DNA of 27,122 nt from JACRPI01 sp041671005 (GTDB lineage Archaea; Nanobdellota; Nanobdellia; Woesearchaeales; DSVV01): NCBI GenBank assembly GCA_041671005.1, contig JBAZCJ010000005.1, forward strand, positions 1 through 27,122, written 5' to 3'. The position numbers were made by a program, and so were the translations under genes. Shown here in pieces: positions 8,047 to 15,262 of the stretch. The notes under the pieces are model-generated. The model saw only the letters and a list, made by a program, of their open reading frames with translations. It was not told where the DNA came from and did not search any database. The stretch's first letter is position 1. Every line of letters starts with the position of its first letter.

Positions 8047-8733
8047 ATGTTTACGGAAATATATAAAAAACTCTTTAAATCTTATGGTCCTCAAGGTTGG
8101 TGGCCATTGTTGGATCATAAAGGAATAAATCCTACAAAAACAGGTGCAATAAATGGATATCATCCAAGACAGTATGATTTTCCTCAAACAGAACAGCAAA
8201 GATTTGAAATTTGTGTTGGTGCTATACTAACTCAAAACACCAGTTGGATACAAGTGGAAAAAGCATTGCAGAACCTTGCAGCAGTTACATCTATTACTTC
8301 TTCTGATTTGAAATCTCTTGATGAAGAAACAATGAAAAATGCAATTAAACCCGCAGGGTATTTTAATCAAAAGACAAAAAAATTATTATTGTTTATTGAA
8401 TTTTATGAATCATTGCATGGTAGAACACCTACACGTGATGAGTTGCTTGCAGTATGGGGTATTGGTAGAGAAACAGCTGATTCGATTTTGTTATATGCAT
8501 TTAATATTCCTACATTTGTTGTTGATGCGTATACACGTAGAATTTTTTCTGCAACAGGTTTAATTGATAAAAATGCAGATTATAATGATATCCAAAAAAT
8601 ATTTGAGGATGTTTTACTAAAAGATGTTGCAGTATATCAAGAATTTCATGCATTGATAGTTGAACATGCCAAAAGGTATTGTAAAACAAAACCAGATTGT
8701 GAGCAATGTATTTTACGAACTTATTGTCATTAA
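8047..8733 (+). CDS. endonuclease III-like DNA glycosylase (MagIII-type)
   Basis: A 228-residue HhH-GPD DNA base-excision glycosylase with a terminal [4Fe-4S] loop. Visible: FEICVGAILTQNTSWIQVEKAL at 53-74, the helix-hairpin-helix LLAVWGIGRETADSILLYA at 133-151, and the catalytic aspartate D160 in FVVDAYTRR. Endonuclease III has a lysine in the hairpin (GVGRKTA); here it is Glu142, so a monofunctional glycosylase such as the 3-methyladenine type is more likely than an AP lyase. PQGWWPLL near residue 15 is also typical of that subgroup. The cluster cysteines are C212-x5-C218-x2-C221-x5-C227, one residue shorter in the first gap than in E. coli Nth. It ends 4 bp from the convergent lipoprotein gene. 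Confidence 0.87.
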   Translation: MFTEIYKKLFKSYGPQGWWPLLDHKGINPTKTGAINGYHPRQYDFPQTEQQRFEICVGAILTQNTSWIQVEKALQNLAAVTSITSSDLKSLDEETMKNAIKPAGYFNQKTKKLLLFIEFYESLHGRTPTRDELLAVWGIGRETADSILLYAFNIPTFVVDAYTRRIFSATGLIDKNADYNDIQKIFEDVLLKDVAVYQEFHALIVEHAKRYCKTKPDCEQCILRTYCH

Positions 8734-8737
8734 CAAT

Positions 8738-9673
8738 TTAGTTATAATTGTCTAAAATATCTTTTACTGATTTTACTTCAACATTATTATCATTGAATAA
8801 TTGGAATAATTCTTTTACTTCATCTGGTTTTTCTTTAAAATTTTGTACGTGAAATACAATTCCCATTAATTGGCCTTCTTGTGCAGTTGTTAAAGATTCT
8901 TTTATTGTTTCAAATGTTAACGTATCTTTTCCTACAGTATATAATGCATGAGTCACTTGAAGGACTGTGTGATCTCCATATGTTACTTTTTGGGGTGTAC
9001 TTAAAAGTCCACTTGCTTCAGCTCCATTTGTTTCATACATTATTTCTTCAGGCATATCATATATGGCATCTGTATCTGTGGAAATTCCTCCTGTATATAT
9101 TTTTCCAGTAAGACTAATTTGATCTAATAATTCCATCATTTCTGACATGGTCCCTAAATATTCAGGGTTACTTAAATATTCTTCTTGGTTAGTATACCCA
9201 TTCCAGGTATTTCCATATCCTGGACCATGATGGTGAACTCCTATTTCATGGCCATTTGTTTCCCATGTATTTACTTGTTCTAATCGCGTATTATCTTCAA
9301 GAATATATGTTGCCCATTGGGGATTAAATAGTAATGTTAATTTTACATTATATTCGTCTGCTGTTGCAATAAGATTTTCTAAATCAATCCAATATTTTTC
9401 AGGTTCTTCTGTTGTTTTTGCATTACTTCCTGATTCCATATGGACAGCAACAAATGCAGTTGTGATTTTTGTTGATTCTTCAGAAGTATTTATTGGAAGA
9501 GGTGTTGTATTTTCAGATAATTGTTGCCGTTGATTTTTTGTATTTTCTTTTTCGCATACTATTTTTTCTTGAGGTTGAATTGTTCCATCGTTATCTAAAT
9601 CGCAATTTGTTTCTTCACTGCATGCTGTCATAATAAGGCATATTAACATAAAATATATGATATATTTGTTCAT
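8738..9673 (-). CDS. polysaccharide-deacetylase-like lipoprotein with EF-hand loop
   Basis: A 311-residue secreted protein. The N-terminus MNKYIIYFMLICLIMTAC is a lipoprotein-type signal peptide with C18 as the likely lipidated residue. Residues 24-40 hold a textbook 12-residue EF-hand loop (D25, D27, D29, G30, I32, E36) bracketed by C24 and C40, as in dockerin or excalibur-type calcium sites. From about residue 70 a NodB/polysaccharide-deacetylase-like barrel follows: VKLTLLFNPQWATYI, WETNGHEIGVHHHG (the metal-binding HxxxH-type strand), LTGKIYTGGIS, and a late histidine strand LMGIVFHVQNF. Catalytic activity is not certain, because the family's first Asp motif is not clear. It probably acts on cell-surface glycans (inference). 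TATA box TATAAATATG about 25 nt upstream. Confidence 0.72.
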   Translation of the reverse strand: MNKYIIYFMLICLIMTACSEETNCDLDNDGTIQPQEKIVCEKENTKNQRQQLSENTTPLPINTSEESTKITTAFVAVHMESGSNAKTTEEPEKYWIDLENLIATADEYNVKLTLLFNPQWATYILEDNTRLEQVNTWETNGHEIGVHHHGPGYGNTWNGYTNQEEYLSNPEYLGTMSEMMELLDQISLTGKIYTGGISTDTDAIYDMPEEIMYETNGAEASGLLSTPQKVTYGDHTVLQVTHALYTVGKDTLTFETIKESLTTAQEGQLMGIVFHVQNFKEKPDEVKELFQLFNDNNVEVKSVKDILDNYN

Positions 9674-9745
9674 GATATTTTTATATTCTTCATATTTATA
9701 TGAGTTGTGGAAAGATTTTTATAATGGCATTGCTTGAAATAGCTT
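9674..9745. promoter_or_regulatory. divergent promoters between lipoprotein and coiled-coil gene
   Basis: Minus strand: a TATAAATATG-type box near 9694-9703, about 25 nt before the lipoprotein ATG at 9673. Plus strand: TTTTTATAATG around 9715-9725, about 26 nt before ATG 9746. Both fit leaderless archaeal promoters. Confidence 0.45.
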
Positions 9746-10198
9746 ATGAGTGTATTGGATAAACTTAAATTTTGGAAAAAAGAGGATAGTTTTGCTGAAT
9801 TGGATAAACAAATCAATGCAATGAAACAACAGAATTCTTCTGGGCCTCCTCTTGGATTTGGGACAGGTGATCCTCTTCAGCATTCTATGGACACAGGAAT
9901 TCCATATGAACATCCTGATGAACAAAATTATTCTGGTGTTGGGTATGGTCTTGAACCTGCACCGGAAAAACCATTATTTTCACGACAGCCTGTGCAACAA
10001 TCTGGACAACAATTTTCTTCTACAGATTCTCAATCTCAGGGAAGTACAATGCATGCACAAATGGAATTGATTGCTGCAAAACTTGATACAATTAGGGTTT
10101 CTTTAGAAAGTATTAATCATAGACTTGTTGCAGTAGAACGTGCATTGCATGTGCAAGACTACGAAGAACCGCCACGAAAAAGAAGAGGCAGTTGGTAA
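9746..10198 (+). CDS. small coiled-coil protein of unknown function
   Basis: A 150-residue soluble protein that I do not recognise by name. Its basic N-terminus MSVLDKLKFWKKEDSFAELDKQI is amphipathic. Residues about 30-100 are a low-complexity linker rich in Gly, Pro, Ser and Gln. Residues 101-135 (MHAQMELIAAKLDTIRVSLESINHRLVAVERAL) form a heptad-like coiled coil, and the tail PPRKRRGSW is basic. This layout (amphipathic start, flexible linker, coiled coil) suggests a small scaffold or membrane-peripheral adaptor. It precedes rad50 by 33 bp in the same direction and may be co-transcribed with it; a functional link to DNA repair is only a possibility. Confidence 0.75.
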   Translation: MSVLDKLKFWKKEDSFAELDKQINAMKQQNSSGPPLGFGTGDPLQHSMDTGIPYEHPDEQNYSGVGYGLEPAPEKPLFSRQPVQQSGQQFSSTDSQSQGSTMHAQMELIAAKLDTIRVSLESINHRLVAVERALHVQDYEEPPRKRRGSW

Positions 10199-10231
10199 TC
10201 CATTTAAACTCTACATTCTTCCATTTTTTTC

Positions 10232-12691
10232 ATGCGTATACACTCTCTTAAACTTCAAAATATTCGTTCGTACATTGAAGAAACAATTATTTTTCCAGAA
10301 GGATCTCTTTTGCTTGCAGGAGATATAGGGGCAGGAAAATCTACAATTCTTTTAGCCATTGAATATGCTTTGTTTGGCACAAAACGAGGTGAGTTGGAAT
10401 CTTCTTCTTTATTAAGAAACGGTACTCAGGCTGGAAGAATTGAATTATGCTTTGACATTAATAATTCTATGATAAAAATTGGCAGAACATTGAAACGTAC
10501 CCCTCTTTCAATTAAACAAGATGCGGGATATATTGTCATTAACAATAAACGCATAGATGCAACTCCTGTAGAATTGCGTGCTCGCGTAATGGAACTTTTG
10601 GGGTATCCTAAAGATGCACAATCGCTTACAAAAGATCTGATTTATCGATATACTGTTTTTACGCCACAAGAACAAATGCGCCAGATTATTTATGAAAATA
10701 AAGAGACGAGATTAAATACTCTGCGAAAGATATTCAATATTGATAAATATAAAAAAATTAAAGAAAATGCGCAGTTGATTGCAAAAGAATTGCGCATGAA
10801 AAAAAGGCTTCTGGATGAAACAGTCACAGATATTTCTCCTCTTGAAGAAAAACGTAAATTGTTTATTCAATTACATAAAGAAAAAGAAGGAGTGTATGCA
10901 CAAGAATTTTTGCAATTACAGCAAGTACAAGAAACAAAAACTAGATGCAAAACGAAAATTGAAGCAACAGAAGTTCAGCAAAAAAAGCTTCACGAACTTC
11001 GACAGCAACACAGTTTTCAAGATATTGAATTGAAAAAAATAGCTGTTCAGCAGATAGGATTAAAACAGAAGCAACATATGCTTATACAGCAAAAAGAAGC
11101 ACTTAGGTCTCAGCAGATATCAATTCTTGAAAATCCATCAGAAAAATCACGCAGTGTTATTGAACTTGAAAAAGAAATGCTTGAAAAAGAAATTAATGAG
11201 TTGCAGCAGGCTAAAAACTCATATATTCAGCAAAAAAAGTCTATTGAAGAAAAATTTCAAATTTTACAAAAAACATCTGCAGTTCTTCAGCAAACATTGA
11301 GTCAAAAGCAACAGTATGAACAGCAGTTTCAAGATGTTGAAAAAATAATTATTCTTAAATCCGATGTTCAACTTAAAATTGCAGAATGTGAACAGCAGCT
11401 TCAACAGTGTCATGAACACAAAGCAGCAGCAGATGTTTTGAAATTTCATGCTACTAAAACGATTAATGCATTGGCTGCATTGGATGTGTGTACTCTTTGT
11501 TTGCAAACAGTAGATCATGAACATAAAGAAAAAATTATTTTTACTCAAACACAGCAGATGCAAGAGACTGAAGAAAAATTATCCTCAATTATTTTTCAAG
11601 AACAGCAGAATAATAATATGCTCGTAAAATTGAAAGAACAGTTTAATGAAATTCTTATTTCTGAACAGAAAAAAGCATCCCTTACAATTATTTTGCAAAA
11701 TCTTACAGAAAAAGAGAAAGAATATATACAAAAAAAAGAAGAAAGTATTCTTCTTGAACAACAGTTAAAAGAATTGAAGCCTCTTGATGAAGTTATTCTT
11801 CAAGAAAAACAGACGCAGGTTATTCATTTGAAAGGGTTATTACAAAAGATTGTTTTATGGGAAACTGCTTTGTTGGAACAGAAAAATAGACAGCTTATGA
11901 TTGCGGATAAAGAACTTCAACAAAAAGAGATTGAAGTTGAACAACAACATCTTGCTGAAGCTATTATCCAAATTCAACAGCAACAACAAGTATTTCAACA
12001 GCAGCTTTTAGAATTAAAAGATGTTGAAATTACTTTGGAATTTAATAAACAAGAACTTCAAAAAATTCATGATATTGAAAAAAATTCAGAAATTCTTCTT
12101 GCAACTATTAGTAAAGAACTTCAGTATATTGCAGAACAGCAGGAGCATTTAATATTGGAAATTGAAAAAATAAATAATGTTCTCATGAAAATGAAAAGAA
12201 TTAATGCAACTATTCAATGGTTTGAGGATTATTTTATTCCTCTTGTTTCAACAATGGAAAAACATGTTTTATTGCAGGTTCATTCTTCATTTAATAGTTA
12301 TTTTACCTCTTGGTTTGGGACACTGATGGGAGATTCTATGACTGCACGGCTTGATGAAAATTTTACTCCTGTAGTTGAGCAAAATGGATATGAAACCGAT
12401 ATTGTAGATTTAAGCGGTGGAGAAAAAACAGCTGTTGCATTATCTTACCGTTTGGCATTAAATAAAGTAGTTAATGATTTTATTTCTACAATTACAACAA
12501 AAGATTTTATTATTCTTGATGAACCTACAGAAGGTTTTAGCTCAGAACAACTTGATACAGTTCGAGATGTGCTTGATGCACTTGGATTAAAACAAGTTAT
12601 TCTTGTTAGTCATGAACAAAAGATTGAAAGTTTTGTTGAACATATTATTCGAATTGAAAAACAAGGGCATGTTAGTAAAATTATAGGTTAA
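10232..12691 (+). CDS. rad50: Rad50/SbcC-type DNA repair ATPase
   Basis: An 819-residue SMC-like ATPase that tethers and processes DNA double-strand breaks together with the Mre11 nuclease. Residues 1-150 form the N-terminal ATPase lobe with Walker A GDIGAGKST (30-38). Two long Gln/Lys/Glu-rich coiled coils follow, meeting at the zinc hook C420-T-L-C423. The C-terminal lobe has the signature LSGGEKTA (S728), Walker B IILDEPTEG (D763, E764) and the switch histidine in LVSHEQ. A TTTAAA box about 26 nt before ATG 10232 could give it its own promoter. No mre11, herA or nurA is in this window, although these are often adjacent in archaea. The coiled coil has many CAG codon runs, which reflect Gln content rather than a repeat. 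Confidence 0.93.
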   Translation: MRIHSLKLQNIRSYIEETIIFPEGSLLLAGDIGAGKSTILLAIEYALFGTKRGELESSSLLRNGTQAGRIELCFDINNSMIKIGRTLKRTPLSIKQDAGYIVINNKRIDATPVELRARVMELLGYPKDAQSLTKDLIYRYTVFTPQEQMRQIIYENKETRLNTLRKIFNIDKYKKIKENAQLIAKELRMKKRLLDETVTDISPLEEKRKLFIQLHKEKEGVYAQEFLQLQQVQETKTRCKTKIEATEVQQKKLHELRQQHSFQDIELKKIAVQQIGLKQKQHMLIQQKEALRSQQISILENPSEKSRSVIELEKEMLEKEINELQQAKNSYIQQKKSIEEKFQILQKTSAVLQQTLSQKQQYEQQFQDVEKIIILKSDVQLKIAECEQQLQQCHEHKAAADVLKFHATKTINALAALDVCTLCLQTVDHEHKEKIIFTQTQQMQETEEKLSSIIFQEQQNNNMLVKLKEQFNEILISEQKKASLTIILQNLTEKEKEYIQKKEESILLEQQLKELKPLDEVILQEKQTQVIHLKGLLQKIVLWETALLEQKNRQLMIADKELQQKEIEVEQQHLAEAIIQIQQQQQVFQQQLLELKDVEITLEFNKQELQKIHDIEKNSEILLATISKELQYIAEQQEHLILEIEKINNVLMKMKRINATIQWFEDYFIPLVSTMEKHVLLQVHSSFNSYFTSWFGTLMGDSMTARLDENFTPVVEQNGYETDIVDLSGGEKTAVALSYRLALNKVVNDFISTITTKDFIILDEPTEGFSSEQLDTVRDVLDALGLKQVILVSHEQKIESFVEHIIRIEKQGHVSKIIG

Positions 12692-12715
12692 TTTGAGAGT
12701 AGTTACGTAAATCAC

Positions 12716-12779
12716 AAAATATATATATCTCATCTATTCTAAAAATTGCGTTGCAAGTAGTGTGAGCAGGTGTTTTTGT
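12716..12779 (+). promoter_or_regulatory. promoter and start region of surface protein
   Basis: AAATATATATAT around 12716-12727 is a likely TATA box. The region contains two in-frame starts: GTG at 12762 and ATG at 12780. An AGGTG 8 nt before ATG 12780 and a cleaner signal peptide favour the ATG. Confidence 0.4.
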
Positions 12780-14210
12780 ATGCGTAGTGTTGTTGTGTCA
12801 TTACTATTCTTATTTCTTATAGCTTCAGTTTCAGCTTTTGAGTTAGAAACAACACAAGAAGCGTCTATTTATGCAAACGAAACTGCAGTGTACACTATAA
12901 CTGTTACAAATGATAAAAGTATTAGTCAAAATTATGAACTTCTTGTTGGTCTTGATCCTAAATGGAGTTATGAAACTGATCCTATGTCTTACTTATCCAG
13001 CTTTACAGTAGACAGTGATTCATCAGTTTCTTTTGAACTTCATATAATTCCAATTTCTCCATTAATTACATCTGGAAAATATATAATTAATATTCCTGTT
13101 CGCTCTGCTCCTGATGATGAAAAGGTTGCAGATCTAGTTTTGTATATTAAAAATCCTGATGCATTAACTGGGTATTTACCTTCTTTGAATTTTATGTTTG
13201 ATGCACAAGAAAAAGTTGATCCACGCCAAACAAATAGAGTAAAATTAGATATTTTAAATCGAAATCCGTTGGATATTCCAGATATGCAGATTGTACTCAC
13301 AAGTGCTCTATATAATGAAACTCAAACAATCAGCATTGAACCATTAGGATCTACTACTGTTGTTTTTGATGTTGTATATGATGCTCATCAAAAGCCTATG
13401 AATGATACATATACTATCACAGTTATGGTTGGAGATAAAACTTTTACACCAATTAGAAAGCAGATTGAAATTATTTCGTATTATGATATTGTTGAAGTAC
13501 AACACCCTTCACATTCATTTTTCTTTAAAACTACACAAACAACAGAGTACACCAATAATGGGAATAGCGATACTGTGAAAAAAATTACATATCAAACAAC
13601 AGGACTTCAACAATATTTTACTGATGGAAATCATGAAGGCCAAGTTGTTGAAGAAAGTGGCTTGTTATATTATTCTATGGATGTTCTTTTGCCTGCAGGA
13701 GTTCCTGTAACTGTTGATTATTATGTTAATTATCGTCCAATTATTTATTTGCTGTTACTTATAGGGTTAGGAGTTCTTTGTTATTATTACTTTAGAAGTT
13801 CTCTTATTATTAAAAAAGAAGTAGTTACAGTTCATCTTGGTAAAGATGGACATACAACATTAAAAATATTACTTCATGTTAAAAACAGAACTATGAAAAT
13901 TGTTGATGATGTAGAGGTTATTGATAAAATTCCTGCTATTGCTGAAATTGAAAAACATTTTGAAATTGGCACAGTTAAACCAGAAAAAGTGTTGAAGCAT
14001 GATAAAGCTGGCACAATGTTACAATGGAACATATCTCACTTTGAAGCATATGAAGAGCGTATTATTACTTATAAAGTACATTCCATGTATCAAATTGTAG
14101 GGGACTTTAAACTGCCTCCTGCATTGCTTAAATTTAAAAATAAAAAACAGCAGCTGGTTAAAGTGCAGTCAAACTCTATTCGAGTTGGTAAAAAGCTTGA
14201 GAATGAGTAA
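12780..14210 (+). CDS. secreted, membrane-anchored surface protein with Ig-like repeats
   Basis: A 476-residue protein (482 if started at GTG 12762) with a signal peptide MRSVVVSLLFLFLIASVSA, then beta-rich domains: ETAVYTITVTNDKSISQNYELLVG (about 25-48) and RVKLDILNRNPLDIPDMQIVLTS (about 150-175) look like CARDB/NEW3-type Ig-like modules found in archaeal envelope proteins. A transmembrane helix lies at about 320-342 (IIYLLLLIGLGVLCYYYF), followed by a cytoplasmic beta-rich region (ILLHVKNRTMKIVDDVEVIDKIPAIAEI) that looks like a further module. The sidedness is inferred from the signal peptide. Function unknown; an envelope scaffold or adhesion role is plausible. It ends 34 bp before the tRNA-Tyr gene. 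Confidence 0.75.
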   Translation: MRSVVVSLLFLFLIASVSAFELETTQEASIYANETAVYTITVTNDKSISQNYELLVGLDPKWSYETDPMSYLSSFTVDSDSSVSFELHIIPISPLITSGKYIINIPVRSAPDDEKVADLVLYIKNPDALTGYLPSLNFMFDAQEKVDPRQTNRVKLDILNRNPLDIPDMQIVLTSALYNETQTISIEPLGSTTVVFDVVYDAHQKPMNDTYTITVMVGDKTFTPIRKQIEIISYYDIVEVQHPSHSFFFKTTQTTEYTNNGNSDTVKKITYQTTGLQQYFTDGNHEGQVVEESGLLYYSMDVLLPAGVPVTVDYYVNYRPIIYLLLLIGLGVLCYYYFRSSLIIKKEVVTVHLGKDGHTTLKILLHVKNRTMKIVDDVEVIDKIPAIAEIEKHFEIGTVKPEKVLKHDKAGTMLQWNISHFEAYEERIITYKVHSMYQIVGDFKLPPALLKFKNKKQQLVKVQSNSIRVGKKLENE

Positions 14211-14220
14211 ACTATATAAA
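14211..14220 (+). promoter_or_regulatory. TATA box of tRNA-Tyr
   Basis: ACTATATAAA lies right after the stop codon of the surface protein and about 30 nt before the tRNA 5' end at 14245, the expected place for an archaeal TATA box of a tRNA gene. Confidence 0.55.
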
Positions 14221-14244
14221 GAAACTATTGAACTTTTCTTTTAA

Positions 14245-14370
14245 CCCCGCTTAGCTCAATGGTTAGAGCGTTCGGCTGTAGATAATTCGCTTGTAGACTG
14301 CGTAGAATCGCTGAATGAAAACAAGTCAGCTGATACCGAAAGGTTCCTGGTTCAAATCCGGGAGCGGGGA
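14245..14370 (+). tRNA. tRNA-Tyr(GUA) with intron
   Basis: The acceptor stem CCCCGCT (14245-14251) pairs with AGCGGGG (14363-14369), with discriminator A14370 and no encoded CCA. D stem GCTC/GAGC (14254-14257, 14266-14269), anticodon stem TTCGG/CCGAA (14271-14275, 14336-14340), T stem 14346-14350/14358-14362 with loop TTCAAAT. The anticodon loop is CTGTAGA with anticodon GTA, after removal of a 53-nt intron at 14282-14334 (or 14283-14335; both give the same product). Position 37/38 is the usual archaeal intron site. The variable loop has 5 nt, so this is the class I tRNA-Tyr of Archaea, not the class II bacterial form. A relaxed bulge-helix-bulge can be drawn, with a U-U mismatch in the central 4-bp helix. 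Confidence 0.93.
14282..14334 (+). other. tRNA-Tyr intron
   Basis: A 53-nt insertion between anticodon-loop positions 37 and 38. CTTG (14290-14293) can pair with CAAG (14322-14325) and GCG with CGC inside it. Central helix of the splice motif: 14276-14279 with 14329-14332, three of four positions pair (one U-U mismatch, one G-U). The boundary is ambiguous by one base. Confidence 0.7.
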
Positions 14371-14372
14371 TT
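14359..14372 (+). repeat. attachment-site-like repeat, copy A (tRNA-Tyr 3' end)
   Basis: CGGGAGCGGGGATT comprises the last 12 nt of tRNA-Tyr plus two bases. The same 14 bases occur at 19870-19883, and 13 of them at 17788-17800. Repetition of a tRNA 3' end in direct orientation within a few kb is the classic footprint of integrase-mediated insertion. The bases to the right of copy A differ from those of copies B and C, except for a loosely similar TGTTC-x-A-x-x-CC stretch. Confidence 0.65.
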
Positions 14373-14373
14373 T

Positions 14374-14534
14374 AACTCCATGTTCAAGTCCGCACTTGGA
14401 TTTGTGACACATATTCCCACATTTTATGTGAAATGTAGGGAAAATGTGCTCTTTCTTGACAATTTTAGGTAGAATTCACGTTAGGGATCTTAACCTCGAG
14501 TTAAGTCCCGGTCTATGGGATTGGACGTGGAGTT
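14374..14534. ncRNA. strongly structured segment after tRNA-Tyr (candidate ncRNA or MITE)
   Basis: Three nested structures can be read directly. The ends pair: AACTCCATGTTCAA (14374-14387) with TTGGACGTGGAGTT (14521-14534), 14 bp with two G-U pairs. Inside are two hairpins: 14408-14448, a stem of 16 bp in three blocks (CACAT/ATGTG, TTCCC/GGGAA, ACATTT/AAATGT) with unpaired A at 14413, 14437 and 14443; and 14484-14509 (GGGA/TCCC, CTTAAC/GTTAAG, loop CTCGA, bulged T14488). No open frame of note lies here. Such a closed three-part structure fits either a transcribed small RNA or a miniature element with terminal inverted repeats. It matches no RNA class I know (not 5S, SRP, RNase P RNA, C/D or H/ACA). 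Confidence 0.5.
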
Positions 14535-14563
14535 TTCAAGTAAATCAACTTAAAAAAGAACAT

Positions 14564-14573
14564 CTTTTTATAT
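14564..14573 (+). promoter_or_regulatory. TATA-like box before membrane/HEPN gene pair
   Basis: CTTTTTATATTATT around 14561-14574 lies about 30 nt before ATG 14599 and is the likely promoter of the two-gene unit. Confidence 0.4.
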
Positions 14574-14598
14574 TATTAACACACTCTCCTCTTAATAT

Positions 14599-15261
14599 AT
14601 GATATGGTCTTTCTTGAATAATCCCTGGATTTCAGGAATAGGAGGAGGTTTAATTAGTGGAATTATAGTTTTTTTTGTTACAAATTATATTCTTTCAAGA
14701 AAAGAGAATAAGCTTTACCTTCAAAAGATAGATCAAGCAAATTTAGAAGTAATACATATTTTAAAACCTTATGTCACTTCTGAGAAACCATTTAATCTTG
14801 AACTATTTAACTCGGTTATTTCTTCTGTTTCTAAAAGATATAACGTTGAATCTAATGATATAATTAAATTAGAAGAAGCACTTAATGAAATAGTTACAGA
14901 TATTATGCAAACTTCTTTTTTAACTGAAGAACAAAAAGAAACATATTGTAAAAAGCTTTTATCACTCAAACAAACACCAAAACAAATAGAAAAAATAATA
15001 TATCTAAAAAAAGACGAAACTACTACTGTTTCTTCGAAAAACTTTAGTTTAGTCTTAGCAATGACTACTGTTTTAATTACGATGCTAACAATGATGTTCT
15101 TTTCTTTTCGAGATTCAATGACAAATTTTTCTCGAACGCCTACTTCCTTTATGATTCTTGTAACATCTATCCCTATATTTTTGACTCTTGTAATGATGAT
15201 GATGTTAGATATGAGAAAAAAATTGAAATTAAAACTTAAGGATAGTCAAGAAAAAGAATAA
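14599..15261 (+). CDS. membrane protein of unknown function (three predicted TM helices)
   Basis: A 220-residue protein that I do not recognise. An N-terminal hydrophobic helix (about 11-32: SGIGGGLISGIIVFFVTNYIL) is followed by a soluble region of about 115 residues, rich in Lys/Glu/Asn. Two further hydrophobic helices follow: about 148-168 (FSLVLAMTTVLITMLTMMFF) and about 182-202 (SFMILVTSIPIFLTLVMMMML), with a very basic tail. Methionine is frequent in the last two. Its stop lies 1 bp before the start of the next gene, so the two are translated together. In accessory islands, a small membrane protein next to a HEPN protein often serves as a sensor or effector in defence modules; that role is inference here. 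Confidence 0.8.
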   Translation: MIWSFLNNPWISGIGGGLISGIIVFFVTNYILSRKENKLYLQKIDQANLEVIHILKPYVTSEKPFNLELFNSVISSVSKRYNVESNDIIKLEEALNEIVTDIMQTSFLTEEQKETYCKKLLSLKQTPKQIEKIIYLKKDETTTVSSKNFSLVLAMTTVLITMLTMMFFSFRDSMTNFSRTPTSFMILVTSIPIFLTLVMMMMLDMRKKLKLKLKDSQEKE

Positions 15262-15262
15262 A

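Noticed and set aside
10815..12200. Repeated CAG-rich stretches in rad50 as a nucleotide repeat array.
   Set aside because: They follow the codon phase and encode the Gln-rich coiled coil; spacing is irregular.
14374..14534. Identification of the structured segment as 5S, SRP or RNase P RNA.
   Set aside because: None of the conserved core sequences of these RNAs are present and the size and layout do not fit.
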